Source: Microcoleus sp. CAN_BIN18 (GTDB lineage Bacteria; Cyanobacteriota; Cyanobacteriia; Cyanobacteriales; Microcoleaceae). From it: a stretch of DNA of 34,724 nucleotides. The notes below the pieces were generated by a model, which was not told the DNA's origin, made no database searches, and saw only the letters and a list, made by a program, of their open reading frames with translations. Position numbers and translations under genes: made by a program. Below are positions 1 through 7,701 of the stretch, piece after piece. The DNA lies in assembly GCA_026786085.1 (NCBI GenBank), contig JAJAYT010000079.1, positions 1 through 34,724 on the forward strand. Direction: 5' to 3'. Positions within the stretch are counted from its first letter, which is position 1. Every line of letters begins with the position of its first letter.

Positions 1-422
1 GCTTTGCGGCTGGCGGATGTCCAGCAGCCAAAGACGGTGACAACTTTGTCTTGATCGATCAATTTTTTGGCTTTTTCGGCAAAAGTTGGCCAGTCTGAGT
101 TGCCGTCTTCTACTATTGCTTGGATTTGTTTTCCGAGGACGCCGCCAGCTTTATTGATTTCTTCGATCGCTAATTGTTCGGCATCAACCACGCTTTTTTC
201 GCTGATTGACATTGTGCCGCTCAACGAATGCAAAATTCCTACTTTGATCGTGTTTCCACTGCCGACTGCGGCAGGTTCTGCTGGTGTAGTTCCTGTTTCT
301 GTTGGAGAAGCGGCTGGGGTTGCTGTTGGAGTGGGAGTTCTACAAGCTTTTAGAAATAAACTTGATGTGAGGGTAGCAGAACCGTATAAAAGAAATTTGC
401 GTCGATCGAATCGCTTTGTCAT
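1..422 (-). CDS. urtA: Urea ABC transporter substrate-binding protein UrtA (5' part, cut by window edge)
   Basis: Partial gene: about 140 N-terminal residues are present and the frame is still open at base 1. The protein begins with a twin-arginine signal (DRRKFLLYG, residues 6-14), a short hydrophobic stretch and LFLKAC, which resembles a lipobox, so it is probably a Tat-exported, lipid-anchored binding protein. A Pro/Thr/Ala linker follows, then the start of a type I periplasmic binding fold with [17 protein letters not shown] and [11 protein letters not shown], which match the UrtA/AmiC branch of the family. UrtA captures urea for the UrtBCDE importer. The start is supported by CAGGAG upstream (complement of 434-440) and by a strong NtcA promoter. 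The rest of the operon should lie beyond base 1. The branch assignment is from recognition of motifs; a related amide or amino-acid binder is less likely. Confidence 0.88.
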   Translation of the reverse strand, partial: MTKRFDRRKFLLYGSATLTSSLFLKACRTPTPTATPAASPTETGTTPAEPAAVGSGNTIKVGILHSLSGTMSISEKSVVDAEQLAIEEINKAGGVLGKQIQAIVEDGNSDWPTFAEKAKKLIDQDKVVTVFGCWTSASRK

Positions 423-485
423 TCTCTTTTTTTACTCCTGAATATATGAGTCGGATCTCTGAGAATAATAACATATGGCGACTTG

Positions 486-527
486 ATATTAAGACTCCCT
501 TAAGAAGATTGTTGTATGCTTGGATAC
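486..527 (-). promoter_or_regulatory. NtcA-activated promoter of urtA
   Basis: Read on the minus strand, GTA-N8-TAC occupies 527-514, exactly 22 bases follow, and then comes TAATAT at 491-486. This is the full consensus of a class II NtcA promoter, GTAN8TAC-N22-TAN3T. It lies 64 bases before the urtA start codon. NtcA is the global nitrogen regulator of cyanobacteria and is known to activate urt operons, so the site and the gene support each other. Confidence 0.88.
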
Positions 528-902
528 AAAAAATATCATTGTTGACAAAATGAATGTTGTGTGGGGATTGATGGTAACTGTGGCAGAAATCGAGTTGAGA
601 CACCAAGATACGTCCTTTCAGCAATCAGTCTTAAATTACCGAGCGGCTTTTTTATACAAATACGTTATTAATGCTAGGAAGCGTAGCAGTAACTGGGTTT
701 CTCCTAGACTCACAGGAAAATCTCAAACTACGTGACGATCGCCCTTTCTACAAATATAGCAACCGCCACATCGGACGCCGACATAAATAACCTGAATGAA
801 TAGAGCCGATACCTGTCAAGCATAAATGGTTTGATTCCCCTAGTCTGCAACTGCTTTCGGAGTCAACTGTCAACTGTCCACTCTCAACTGTCCACTGACC
901 TA
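528..902. other. Gene-free stretch between urtA promoter and tRNA-Ala
   Basis: No convincing gene is seen. Short open frames occur on both strands (for example 520-735 plus), but they lack a ribosome binding site, show no recognisable motif and overlap the NtcA promoter. The right end (861-900) holds degenerate heptamers related to CAACTGT. Confidence 0.6.
864..898. repeat. Degenerate period-7 tandem repeat (CAACTGT-like)
   Basis: Five consecutive 7-base units: CAACTGT, CAACTGT, CCACTCT, CAACTGT, CCACTGA. It abuts the 3' end of the tRNA-Ala gene and belongs to the same class of heptamer arrays seen elsewhere in the window. Confidence 0.8.
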
Positions 903-975
903 TGGAGAATAGCGGACTCGAACCGCTGGCCTCTGCGGTGCGATCGCAGCGCTCTACCAACTGAGCTAATTCCCC
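903..975 (-). tRNA. tRNA-Ala (anticodon CGC)
   Basis: A complete 73-base cloverleaf can be built: acceptor GGGGAAT/ATTCTCC, D stem GCTC/GAGC with loop AGTTGGTA, anticodon stem CTGCG/CGCAG, 7-base loop ATCGCAC giving anticodon CGC (reads GCG), 5-base variable region, T stem AGCGG/CCGCT with loop TTCGAGT, and discriminator A. The G3:U70 wobble pair, the main identity element for alanyl-tRNA synthetase, is present. The 3' CCA is not encoded. The HIP1 octamer GCGATCGC (940-947) falls on the anticodon stem-loop itself, and the loop has A32 and C38. Confidence 0.93.
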
Positions 976-1097
976 TGATTTACCTTTGAATTGAGCATTA
1001 TTTTAGATGCCCGATTGCCGAATCTCAAAAGCTTACAGATCACGTCTGCTTTTTTTTGTAGACCGCCAACAACACTAGCACGTAACTCCTAAAAATG

Positions 1098-1823
1098 TCA
1101 AGTGTTTGGTGCGGTCGATTTTGGGGCGATCGAGCAAAGTTCCGACACTCTGTCCAACTCTAAATCAGCAAAATAGTCCACCGTCCAATTAGCTTGACGC
1201 TGGATCATGTGAAACGGGTAAGTGTGAGTCACTCCCGCCACCTGCATCCCCGCCTTTTTCGCCGCTTCAATCCCCGCAAAAGTATCTTCTAATGCCAAAC
1301 ACTCGATCGGCTGCAAGTTAAAACCGGGATATTTCTGGTTGAGAAGTTCCACCGCCAACAGATAGCCGTCAGGTTCTGGTTTACTCGCCATCAAGTCGTC
1401 GCCTGCAACAATTAACTCAAAATTTGCTGCCAAACCCGATCGATCTAACACTAATTCTATATCCGATCGCATGGCCCCGCTGACTACCGCCATTTTTAGT
1501 CCGGAAACCCGAATTTTGTCAATAAATTCTGCCACACCCGAATAAATGGGCAATTTTTCCAAGCTATTTATTTTTTCCTGATAAGCTTGAGTCTTGCCTA
1601 GTAGCAAGCGATCGAGATATGTTTCTGTGAGATATCGTCCCCGGCGCTTCAGGAGTTCGGTAATGTAAGTGCGATCGCTCCTTCCCAAACAAACTTCTCG
1701 AAACTCCCCGCGTTTGAGCTGGAGATTTTCATCAAGCATCAGTCGATCGATTATTTTCTCGTGAATCGCCTCGTCATTAATAATAACGCCATTAAAATCA
1801 AATAAAACTGCTTTTAGAGTCAT
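1098..1823 (-). CDS. HAD-superfamily hydrolase (beta-phosphoglucomutase/phosphatase-like)
   Basis: A 241-residue soluble HAD subfamily IA protein with a helical cap. Motif I is LFDFNGVI, with nucleophile D9; motif II is MAVVSGA; motif III has the Lys in MASKPEPDGY; motif IV is ALEDTFAGIEAAKKAG. These give the usual Mg2+-dependent phosphotransfer core, and a small sugar phosphate or similar metabolite would be the likely substrate, but the sequence does not identify it. One oddity: the second Asp of motif I (DxD), which acts as general acid/base, is Asn11 here. The ATG at 1823 starts directly at the conserved core. A period-7 repeat array fills the 120 bases to the upstream methyltransferase gene, so the two genes are probably not tightly coupled. 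Confidence 0.85.
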   Translation of the reverse strand: MTLKAVLFDFNGVIINDEAIHEKIIDRLMLDENLQLKRGEFREVCLGRSDRTYITELLKRRGRYLTETYLDRLLLGKTQAYQEKINSLEKLPIYSGVAEFIDKIRVSGLKMAVVSGAMRSDIELVLDRSGLAANFELIVAGDDLMASKPEPDGYLLAVELLNQKYPGFNLQPIECLALEDTFAGIEAAKKAGMQVAGVTHTYPFHMIQRQANWTVDYFADLELDRVSELCSIAPKSTAPNT

Positions 1824-1940
1824 TAGTTATTAGTCATTAGTCATTAGTCATTAGTCATTAGTCATCAGTCTGTTAACTGTTAACTGTTAACTGTTAACTG
1901 TTAACTGTTAACTGTTAACTGTTAACTGTTAACTGTTAAT
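1820..1940. repeat. Two adjoining period-7 arrays (TAGTCAT and GTTAACT)
   Basis: From about 1820 to 1870 the unit is TAGTCAT with small changes. From 1872 to 1934 GTTAACT is repeated nine times without error, followed by a partial unit. GTTAAC is itself palindromic. The array fills the gap between the methyltransferase stop and the HAD start and covers the place where the HAD ribosome binding site would be. Confidence 0.95.
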
Positions 1941-1943
1941 AGA

Positions 1944-2843
1944 TCAAGCCGGTGCTGGAAAGCCTTGTAAATCGCCCTCAAAATCAGGAGTTCGATCGCC
2001 CAAATTCCACACATTCCCCTGACGCACAGGTTCCAACTCTTCTCCAGGTAGAGGTTTCACGCCCTGCGTCACCTGATGTACCCACCAGTGCTCCTGAGTT
2101 TGCACCCTTGCAAAGCCAGCCGCCCCCATCCAAGCATCGACGCTACCAGCCGCATAAGACTTAATATAAGGTTCTTCAAAGATATCAGTCAGCCACTCTG
2201 TCTGCCGCAAAGTTTTTTGATTTCCGTCCAAAATTGCCACTTGTCCCCCAACCTTCAGCAGTCGGAAACTTTCTCGCAAAATTGCCCGCGATACAGCAGG
2301 CGGCGTTTCGTGAAACAACAAAGAAGCTGCGACTAAATCGCAGCTAGCATCTGGAAAACCAACACTTTCGGCATTTCCGTGCAACCACTCGATTTTTAAG
2401 CCGGCTTTTTGCGCTTTCATTTCGGCGACAACCAGCATATATGGCGACAAGTCCAGGCCGATAACTTCCGCATCGGGGAAGGCTTGCTTGAGCATCAGCG
2501 TCGTCGAACCGGTGCCGCATCCCAAATCGATAATTCGGCGCGGTTTAACCCGCACAGCGTCAATTAACCCTTGCCTGACGATTGTTTCGTTGGGAGGCAA
2601 GACATATTGGGTAATTGGATCGTAGGAAACGGCAGCACTCGGATTTAGGTAGCCGTTTTTGATGCCGTGAAAGTTTTGGCTGCTGTAATATTCGGGATAA
2701 ACTAGGTTTGGTTGTCGGTAGCGATCGCCCGCTGTTTCCCAGTCAATACCTTCGTAGAGTCGTTTCATTGCTTCTTCGTCGATCGCCAGTCGAATCAGGG
2801 GCGACAAAAAGCGCTCGAAAATTGTATCCTTGCCAACAGCCAT
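1944..2843 (-). CDS. Class I SAM-dependent methyltransferase
   Basis: A protein of 299 residues from the chosen ATG at 2843. That start is preceded by AAGGAG at a spacing of four bases, whereas the longer frame to 2882 would start with TTG and has no such site. Mid-protein it carries the Rossmann SAM-binding motif I (RIIDLGCGTGSTT), the acidic end of strand 2 (VIGLDLSPYML), and the LHGNAESVGFPDASCDLV and LLKVGGQVAILD regions typical of ubiE/menG-like folds. The N-terminal ~85 residues (MAVGKDTIFERFLSPLIRLA) are a family-specific extension seen in cyanobacterial proteins. Substrate unknown. It does not look like ArsM, since the conserved ArsM cysteines are missing. A 104-base palindromic element lies upstream, between it and the histidine kinase. 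Confidence 0.85.
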   Translation of the reverse strand: MAVGKDTIFERFLSPLIRLAIDEEAMKRLYEGIDWETAGDRYRQPNLVYPEYYSSQNFHGIKNGYLNPSAAVSYDPITQYVLPPNETIVRQGLIDAVRVKPRRIIDLGCGTGSTTLMLKQAFPDAEVIGLDLSPYMLVVAEMKAQKAGLKIEWLHGNAESVGFPDASCDLVAASLLFHETPPAVSRAILRESFRLLKVGGQVAILDGNQKTLRQTEWLTDIFEEPYIKSYAAGSVDAWMGAAGFARVQTQEHWWVHQVTQGVKPLPGEELEPVRQGNVWNLGDRTPDFEGDLQGFPAPA

Positions 2844-2930
2844 AAAACTCCTTATCACAAAAACTCTTTTAATTTTAACCAACCGCCGTCAATTTAGCAT
2901 CAATTAAACCTGTTTCTCTGCTCTTTGCTC

Positions 2931-3034
2931 TAAGCTGGTTTGCATTTAAATTGTATCTCAAAAAATAATCAAAGTCTTGTGGAATGGGCGGGAGAGCCCG
3001 CTCTGAATATATAATTTAAATGCAAACCAGCTTA
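2931..3034. repeat. 104-bp palindromic element with perfect 22-bp inverted ends
   Basis: Bases 2931-2952 (TAAGCTGGTTTGCATTTAAA plus TT) are exactly complementary to 3013-3034. The 60-base interior contains GGGCGG-GAGA-type G/C-rich sequence (GGGCGGGAGAGCCCGC). It has no coding capacity and sits just upstream of the methyltransferase and downstream of the histidine kinase. Terminal inverted repeats and small size fit a MITE-like or large stem-loop element; target-site duplications are not clear. Confidence 0.85.
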
Positions 3035-3047
3035 TTCGTTACCTCGG

Positions 3048-5555
3048 TTACAAAATTTGTTTGCTTAATTCCTTATTCCTCGTTGTTTCTTGCCGCTCAT
3101 TACTAATAGGAATTTTGACCAAAAACTCCGTACCTCCACCGGGAGGATGAGAAATTTTGATTGTACCGCCGTGTCCGTCCACTACAATTTTGTAACTAAT
3201 TGCTAACCCCAAGCCAGTGCCTTGACCCACGGGTTTTGTAGTAAAAAATGGGTTAAATATTTGGTCTTTAACGCTGTCGGGAATTCCGGGGCCGTTATCG
3301 GCGATCGCCACTTTCAGAAATTTTCCGCCATTTTCGCGAACTACTCCCGTGGACAGGGTAATGATTTTATCCAGGCGATCGATCTCGTTCAAGGCATCGA
3401 TCGCATTGCTTAGCAAATTCATAAACACCTGATTTAGTTGAGACGGATAGCACTCGACTGAAGGCACTTTCCCGTATCTTTTGACTACATAAATTCCATT
3501 TTTGATGCGGTTGGAGAGCAGCAGCAAGGTATTTTCCAGACCTTCGTGAATGTCTGCCTGCTTTTTGTCAGATTCATCAAGGCGAGAAAAGTTACGCAAC
3601 GAAAGAACAATGCTGCGAATCCGTTCCGTACCTATTTTCATAGAATTTAATATATTCGGCAAATCTTCCTCGATAAAATCCAACTCGATTTCTTCGGTAA
3701 AGTCTACGATTTCCGGGGGAACCTCTGGGAAGGCTTGTTTGTATAAACTCACCAATTCTAATAAATCCTTAGTATATTTGGTGGTGTGAGGCAAATTAGC
3801 CGAAATGAAGTTTACTGGATTGTTGATTTCGTGTGCTATCCCCGCCACCATTTGACCGAGAGATGACATTTTCTCGCTCTGCACTAAATGAGTTTGAGTT
3901 TTTTTCAGTTCATTTAAGGCACTATTGAGCAGTTTTATTTGGTCTTGGGTTTGACTATAAAGATGAGATTGAGTAATGGCGATCGCCAATTGATCTGCCA
4001 CAGCTTTGATCAGTTGGATTTCCTCCCCACTCCAAAACCAATGAGTGGCATGGCTGCAAATTAAATAACCCTGCGGCTGGTTTTGAGTCTGGACAGGCAC
4101 GGCCAAATAACTATTAGCTTTAAGTTCGATCCGTTGACTTGCACCCTCCACCCAAGTATCGCTAGACAGAATAATCGGCTCGGATTGGCCGCTCCGCACT
4201 GACAAATTTTCGACAAAGTAAGGCTCAAACTCGATCGCTGCTTTCGGACAATCAGATTGACAAGATTCCCACAGAATTTCTAACATTTTGCTTTCCGGAT
4301 CGTACCAACCAAAAGCCGCTCGTTCTAAGTGCAGCAAATTTACTATTTCTTCGACTGTACTTTGTACGATTTCGTCTAATTCTAGAGAAGCTCGAATGCG
4401 TCCGGCAATACGGTTTAGCATGGCTTCTCGCTCCGCTTGAGCGCGATTGTTTTCGGAGGAATAAATCAGCCAAATTGCTGCTAGCATTGCTGAGACGAGA
4501 ACTCCGGCGACGACGGATGTCAGCAAATTTAATGCTTGCAGTTGAGATTCAATATTTTCGCGGGGAATTACTAAAGCCATCGACCAGTTAACTTCCTTGA
4601 GGGGAGCATAGGCCACATACACCCATTTATCATCTATTTTTACCAGTTCGATGTTCGTCTGGCGATCGATCATCTGCCGCGCAATTGTGGAAACTGCAGC
4701 GTCTTGTGACTGTAAAAAGCTTTGGTTCGATCGGTCGATATTTCCGATTAAGTTATTGTTGGGATGAACAATTGGCACTCCTTTTGAATTGAGCGCAAAA
4801 GCATAACTTTCGGAACCGTACTGCAAGCTGTTAGTTACAGATGCTACTCGGTCTAATTTAATGCCGCTCGATAGGACTCCAATTACTTTATTGGGAGCGG
4901 GATGTAGAGCCCAAAGAGGAGCTGAAATGACGATCAACGGAATTTTTGTACTGCGGCCGATCAGGGGGTCGGAAACGTTGAGCTGCCCGGCCATTGCTTT
5001 TTGAAAGTGTTGGCGGTCTTTGCTGTTCGCGCGGTTGCCTAGAGTGTTGATTAGCGAGCCGTCTGGTTGAATTAATGACAGGTTTAAATACTCTTTTAAC
5101 CTGTATATTTCTCCTTGCAGCCGGGGTTCGACTAATGTCCAATTGAGAGTACGAACCGTAGGAGAATAAGCAAGAGTTTCTATTTCTGCTTTGCGGCTGA
5201 TGAGCCAGCGGTCTATTTCATCGGTGCCTTTTTCTAGTTTTAATAGTGCTATTTCCTTTAAATTGTCGACGATTAGCCCGCGCACAAAAAAATAGCTGAT
5301 GCAAGCAGTGCTGCTAATGCTTAAAGCCGTGCAGCCCAGAATTAGCAGGGTGAGCAAATGGCGGCGCTGCCGTCTGTGCTGCCAAAGACTGTGCGCTTGT
5401 TGCCACCCTGATTGAGCAGAAGTGCTGATGTTTTGCCAAAAGCGGTGCAGCTTTTTTGTTTGGTGGGATGGCTGTGCTGACACATCTCTGGCTGGATTTG
5501 CTGGGTTTTGCATCATCAAATGTTCTCGTCGAGAGTCAAATTGATTAAACGGCAT
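3048..5555 (-). CDS. Membrane sensor histidine kinase (dCache-like sensor, GAF, HisKA, HATPase)
   Basis: An 835-residue protein. A basic N-terminal tail leads to TM1 (about 66-92), a ~250-residue extracytoplasmic region with dCache character, TM2 (about 343-366), a GAF domain (about 390-530), a coiled coil, and a transmitter module. The H box is SSLGQMVAGIAHEINNPVNF with His575; the N box is NQVFMNLLSNAIDAL (708-722); the G1 box is DNGPGIP (753-759); the F box is FNPFFTTKP; the G2 box is GQGTGLGLA (777-785). All catalytic boxes are intact, so it should autophosphorylate. The H/N-box style is that of the cyanobacterial AHEINNP class. No HAMP or receiver domain is present and no response regulator gene is adjacent, so the partner is unknown. 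A small-molecule ligand outside the cytoplasm is the likely signal, by family analogy. Confidence 0.92.
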   Translation of the reverse strand: MPFNQFDSRREHLMMQNPANPARDVSAQPSHQTKKLHRFWQNISTSAQSGWQQAHSLWQHRRQRRHLLTLLILGCTALSISSTACISYFFVRGLIVDNLKEIALLKLEKGTDEIDRWLISRKAEIETLAYSPTVRTLNWTLVEPRLQGEIYRLKEYLNLSLIQPDGSLINTLGNRANSKDRQHFQKAMAGQLNVSDPLIGRSTKIPLIVISAPLWALHPAPNKVIGVLSSGIKLDRVASVTNSLQYGSESYAFALNSKGVPIVHPNNNLIGNIDRSNQSFLQSQDAAVSTIARQMIDRQTNIELVKIDDKWVYVAYAPLKEVNWSMALVIPRENIESQLQALNLLTSVVAGVLVSAMLAAIWLIYSSENNRAQAEREAMLNRIAGRIRASLELDEIVQSTVEEIVNLLHLERAAFGWYDPESKMLEILWESCQSDCPKAAIEFEPYFVENLSVRSGQSEPIILSSDTWVEGASQRIELKANSYLAVPVQTQNQPQGYLICSHATHWFWSGEEIQLIKAVADQLAIAITQSHLYSQTQDQIKLLNSALNELKKTQTHLVQSEKMSSLGQMVAGIAHEINNPVNFISANLPHTTKYTKDLLELVSLYKQAFPEVPPEIVDFTEEIELDFIEEDLPNILNSMKIGTERIRSIVLSLRNFSRLDESDKKQADIHEGLENTLLLLSNRIKNGIYVVKRYGKVPSVECYPSQLNQVFMNLLSNAIDALNEIDRLDKIITLSTGVVRENGGKFLKVAIADNGPGIPDSVKDQIFNPFFTTKPVGQGTGLGLAISYKIVVDGHGGTIKISHPPGGGTEFLVKIPISNERQETTRNKELSKQIL

Positions 5556-5884
5556 TTATTATGGGTCATCCGGCAGAATTAATCAACCAAATAATCAGGG
5601 TTTGAGTCCTGATTGGTTGCACCAATCAGGAGTTACAGTCCTGACTCCATATAACTTTTATGCCGATCGCGCGATCGCATTTTATATTTTGCATCAACCT
5701 GATTTTTAGACTTTTGGTTGATCTACTTCAGGTTAGTGCTTTACGATATCTTTAATATCTATCTCGTTTGTATAACAAAATTCTTGTAAATAACACAGAG
5801 GAAATACGGAGTTTTTTGAATTAACAATGTATTATAATCTATCGGAAATCTCGGTTGACAAATTTACTAATTTGCGCTTTAGGT
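5556..5884. other. Intergenic region upstream of the histidine kinase with a perfect hairpin
   Basis: No gene is seen. At 5608-5630 CCTGATTGGT and ACCAATCAGG flank a TGC loop, giving a perfect 10-bp hairpin. AGTCCTGA is repeated around it at about 5605 and 5638. No T-run follows on either strand, so it is not a normal terminator; it lies in the 5' leader of the histidine kinase gene (minus strand) and could be a repeat or leader structure. A HIP1-rich stretch follows near 5664-5680. Confidence 0.6.
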
Positions 5885-6610
5885 TCAAGGAGAAATTTTT
5901 TCGTCTAAAGCTTTTTTAGCCAAGCGGGTTGCATAGACTGTGAGGGCGATCGTTGCTACCAAACCAATGCCGTAGAGAACCCACTCAGCAGTAGTGCGCG
6001 ATCGCCCTTGTGCTCCGAGTGCAGCCAAACTACCAGCCAAGGAACCGATATAAACATACATCACAGTACCAGGAATCATCCCGATCCAAGATGCGAAAAA
6101 ATAGTCTCTTAGAGATACCTGCGTGACTCCAAAAGCATAGTTAAGCAAATTAAACGGAAAAATTGGAGAAAGCCGCGTCAACAAGACAATTTTCCATCCT
6201 TCCGAGGCAACTGCGGCATCGATCGCCTTAAATTTTTGATTGTTTTCTATCTGTTTAGAAACCCAGTCGCGAGTTAAATATCGCCCTACCAAAAAAGCGC
6301 AAGTTGCGCCTAAAACCGAGCCGATGGAAACGCAAACCGTACCGCCAACGACTCCGAACAAAACGCCAGAACCGAGAGTCAGCAAAGAACCGGGGATAAA
6401 TAGAACCGTTGCGACAATGTAAATTAGAATAAAAGCTGCCGGGCCCCAAGGGCCGATCAGGGCGATCGACTCCAGCGCACTTTTCATAATTCCTTGAAAG
6501 TTAAAAAACTTAGCCGCCACAATCAAAGCCACAGCTAAACCAATCCCTAAAATCAGCTTCCACCTATTGGATGGCGGCGGATTTTCAGCAGGCATTTCTG
6601 AATTATTCAT
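5885..6610 (-). CDS. TVP38/TMEM64 (DedA-like, SNARE-associated) membrane protein
   Basis: A 241-residue integral membrane protein with about five to six hydrophobic segments. The family signature runs from PGSLLTLGSGVLFG through VLGATCAFLVGRYLTR to LTRLSPIFPFNLLNYAFGVTQVSLRDYFFASWIGMIPGT, where the RLSPIFPFNLLNY and G-P-rich re-entrant regions are typical of the SNARE-associated/DedA superfamily. Proteins of this superfamily have been linked to lipid scrambling and membrane homeostasis; a role for this bacterial branch is not established. It lies 104 bases downstream of arsS in the same direction. TVP38-type genes near arsenic genes suggest a possible shared task, but that is inference. A dispersed hairpin (6648-6668) sits between the two genes. 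Confidence 0.88.
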   Translation of the reverse strand: MNNSEMPAENPPPSNRWKLILGIGLAVALIVAAKFFNFQGIMKSALESIALIGPWGPAAFILIYIVATVLFIPGSLLTLGSGVLFGVVGGTVCVSIGSVLGATCAFLVGRYLTRDWVSKQIENNQKFKAIDAAVASEGWKIVLLTRLSPIFPFNLLNYAFGVTQVSLRDYFFASWIGMIPGTVMYVYIGSLAGSLAALGAQGRSRTTAEWVLYGIGLVATIALTVYATRLAKKALDEKISP

Positions 6611-6647
6611 TGCTTAAATTCTCCACTCTAAATTGCTTGCAGGGTAG

Positions 6648-6668
6648 GGACACGGCACTGCCGTGTCC
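6648..6668. repeat. Dispersed hairpin repeat (GGACACGG-CACTG-CCGTGTCC)
   Basis: A perfect 8-bp inverted repeat with a 5-base loop, located between arsS and the TVP38 gene. The core GRCGGCACTGCC is shared with the repeat at 19941-19963, so it belongs to a dispersed family rather than being a dedicated regulatory site. It may still reduce read-through from arsS. Confidence 0.75.
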
Positions 6669-6714
6669 TGTATTTCATAGAATTGAAAACTATCAGCGGA
6701 AATTTTCCCTTAAA

Positions 6715-7701
6715 TCAAATCAAAGTACCACCGCAACTAGAACCGCTACCCGCCGTACAGCCGTAACAATAAGCAGCAGTTTGCACCTCTTGAATTACAT
6801 CTAAACTACCAGATTCTAGCAATTTAGCAACAGTTATCCTTTCCCCGCTGCCAGTTTTCGCCGGCAGATTTTCCATCTGGTTAAAATCGCAGTCATAGAC
6901 ATTGCCCAAATAGTCGATCGACAATTCGTTGCGGCACATTAAATGTTCCAGAGTACCGGGATTAAAATTATCCTCCAAAAAACCCAGATAAGGCTTGTGC
7001 AGTTTCTTATGTTCCAAATGAAACTTAGTCCGTCCCACCGGCAAATTAGTAATCGCGAACAATTGATTAAAACAAATCCCAAAATGTTCAGCTAAATAAA
7101 CCTTGTAATCTTGCTGTAACTTGCCCTGTTCCGCTGTCAGAGAAAACTTTTCTGTTGTCGGTACTGGCGGATTGTACACCAAATCCAGGATTAAACTTTG
7201 ATTTTTGCCGTATCCCAACTGATTTAGCTTTTGCAGCGCCCGAATCGAACTGTCAAACACACCGCTGCCGCGCATTTTGTCAACATTGTCAGCTTGATAA
7301 CAGGGAAGCGACGCCACAATTCTGAGTTCGTGCTGCGCGCAATATTCGGGAATATCTTCAAAACCTTTTTCAAAGTAAATCGTCAAATTAGAACGAACAA
7401 TCACCTCTTTTCCTGTCGCCCGGGCTGCTTCCGCCAGCGGTTTAAAACCGTAAAGCATTTCGGGAGCACCGCCCGTGAGATCAACAGTTTGAATTTGGGG
7501 AAAACGGCGAATAATTTCAATTAATTGGTCGCAAATTTCCGGCGAAAGTTCCTCTGTTCGTGTCGGGCTAGCTTCTACGTGACAGTGAGTGCAAGCGAGA
7601 TTGCAGCGTTTCCCTAGATTAATCTGTAAAACCGTAATCTGCTTTTTAGTTAAAGCTGAGTTGAGTTTATTTTTGAAAGGCGTGAGTACGGTTTGAATCA
7701 T
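6715..7701 (-). CDS. arsS: Arsenosugar biosynthesis radical SAM protein ArsS
   Basis: A 328-residue radical SAM enzyme. Residues 33-40 carry the cluster motif CNLACTHC, with Cys33, Cys37 and Cys40, followed by HVEASPTR, which is characteristic of ArsS/DUF3641 proteins; LTGGAPEM supplies the SAM-binding GGxP-like element. The C-terminal third has the DUF3641 layout, with MCRNELSIDYLGNVYDCDFNQ and the Cys-rich end AYCYGCTAGSGSSCGGTL, which probably binds further metal clusters. In cyanobacteria ArsS is known to join an adenosyl-derived deoxyadenosyl group to dimethylarsinous acid on the route to arsenosugars; ArsM supplies the methylated arsenic. No arsM is visible nearby. It is the first gene of a probable pair with the TVP38 protein, and lies about 25 kb from the arsenic resistance genes at the right end. 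Confidence 0.9.
   Translation of the reverse strand: MIQTVLTPFKNKLNSALTKKQITVLQINLGKRCNLACTHCHVEASPTRTEELSPEICDQLIEIIRRFPQIQTVDLTGGAPEMLYGFKPLAEAARATGKEVIVRSNLTIYFEKGFEDIPEYCAQHELRIVASLPCYQADNVDKMRGSGVFDSSIRALQKLNQLGYGKNQSLILDLVYNPPVPTTEKFSLTAEQGKLQQDYKVYLAEHFGICFNQLFAITNLPVGRTKFHLEHKKLHKPYLGFLEDNFNPGTLEHLMCRNELSIDYLGNVYDCDFNQMENLPAKTGSGERITVAKLLESGSLDVIQEVQTAAYCYGCTAGSGSSCGGTLI

Noticed and set aside
67-441. Plus-strand open frame of 124 codons
   Set aside because: It is the complement of urtA, which has clear motifs, a ribosome binding site and an NtcA promoter on the minus strand.
520-735. Plus-strand open frame of 71 codons between urtA and the tRNA
   Set aside because: It begins inside the NtcA site, has no ribosome binding site and no recognisable motif.
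1944-2843. Methyltransferase considered as ArsM (partner of ArsS)
   Set aside because: It lacks the conserved ArsM cysteines, and its motif I region is of the generic ubiE-like type.
5608-5630. Hairpin considered as a terminator for the TVP38 gene
   Set aside because: No T-run follows on the minus strand and it is more than 250 bases from the stop codon.
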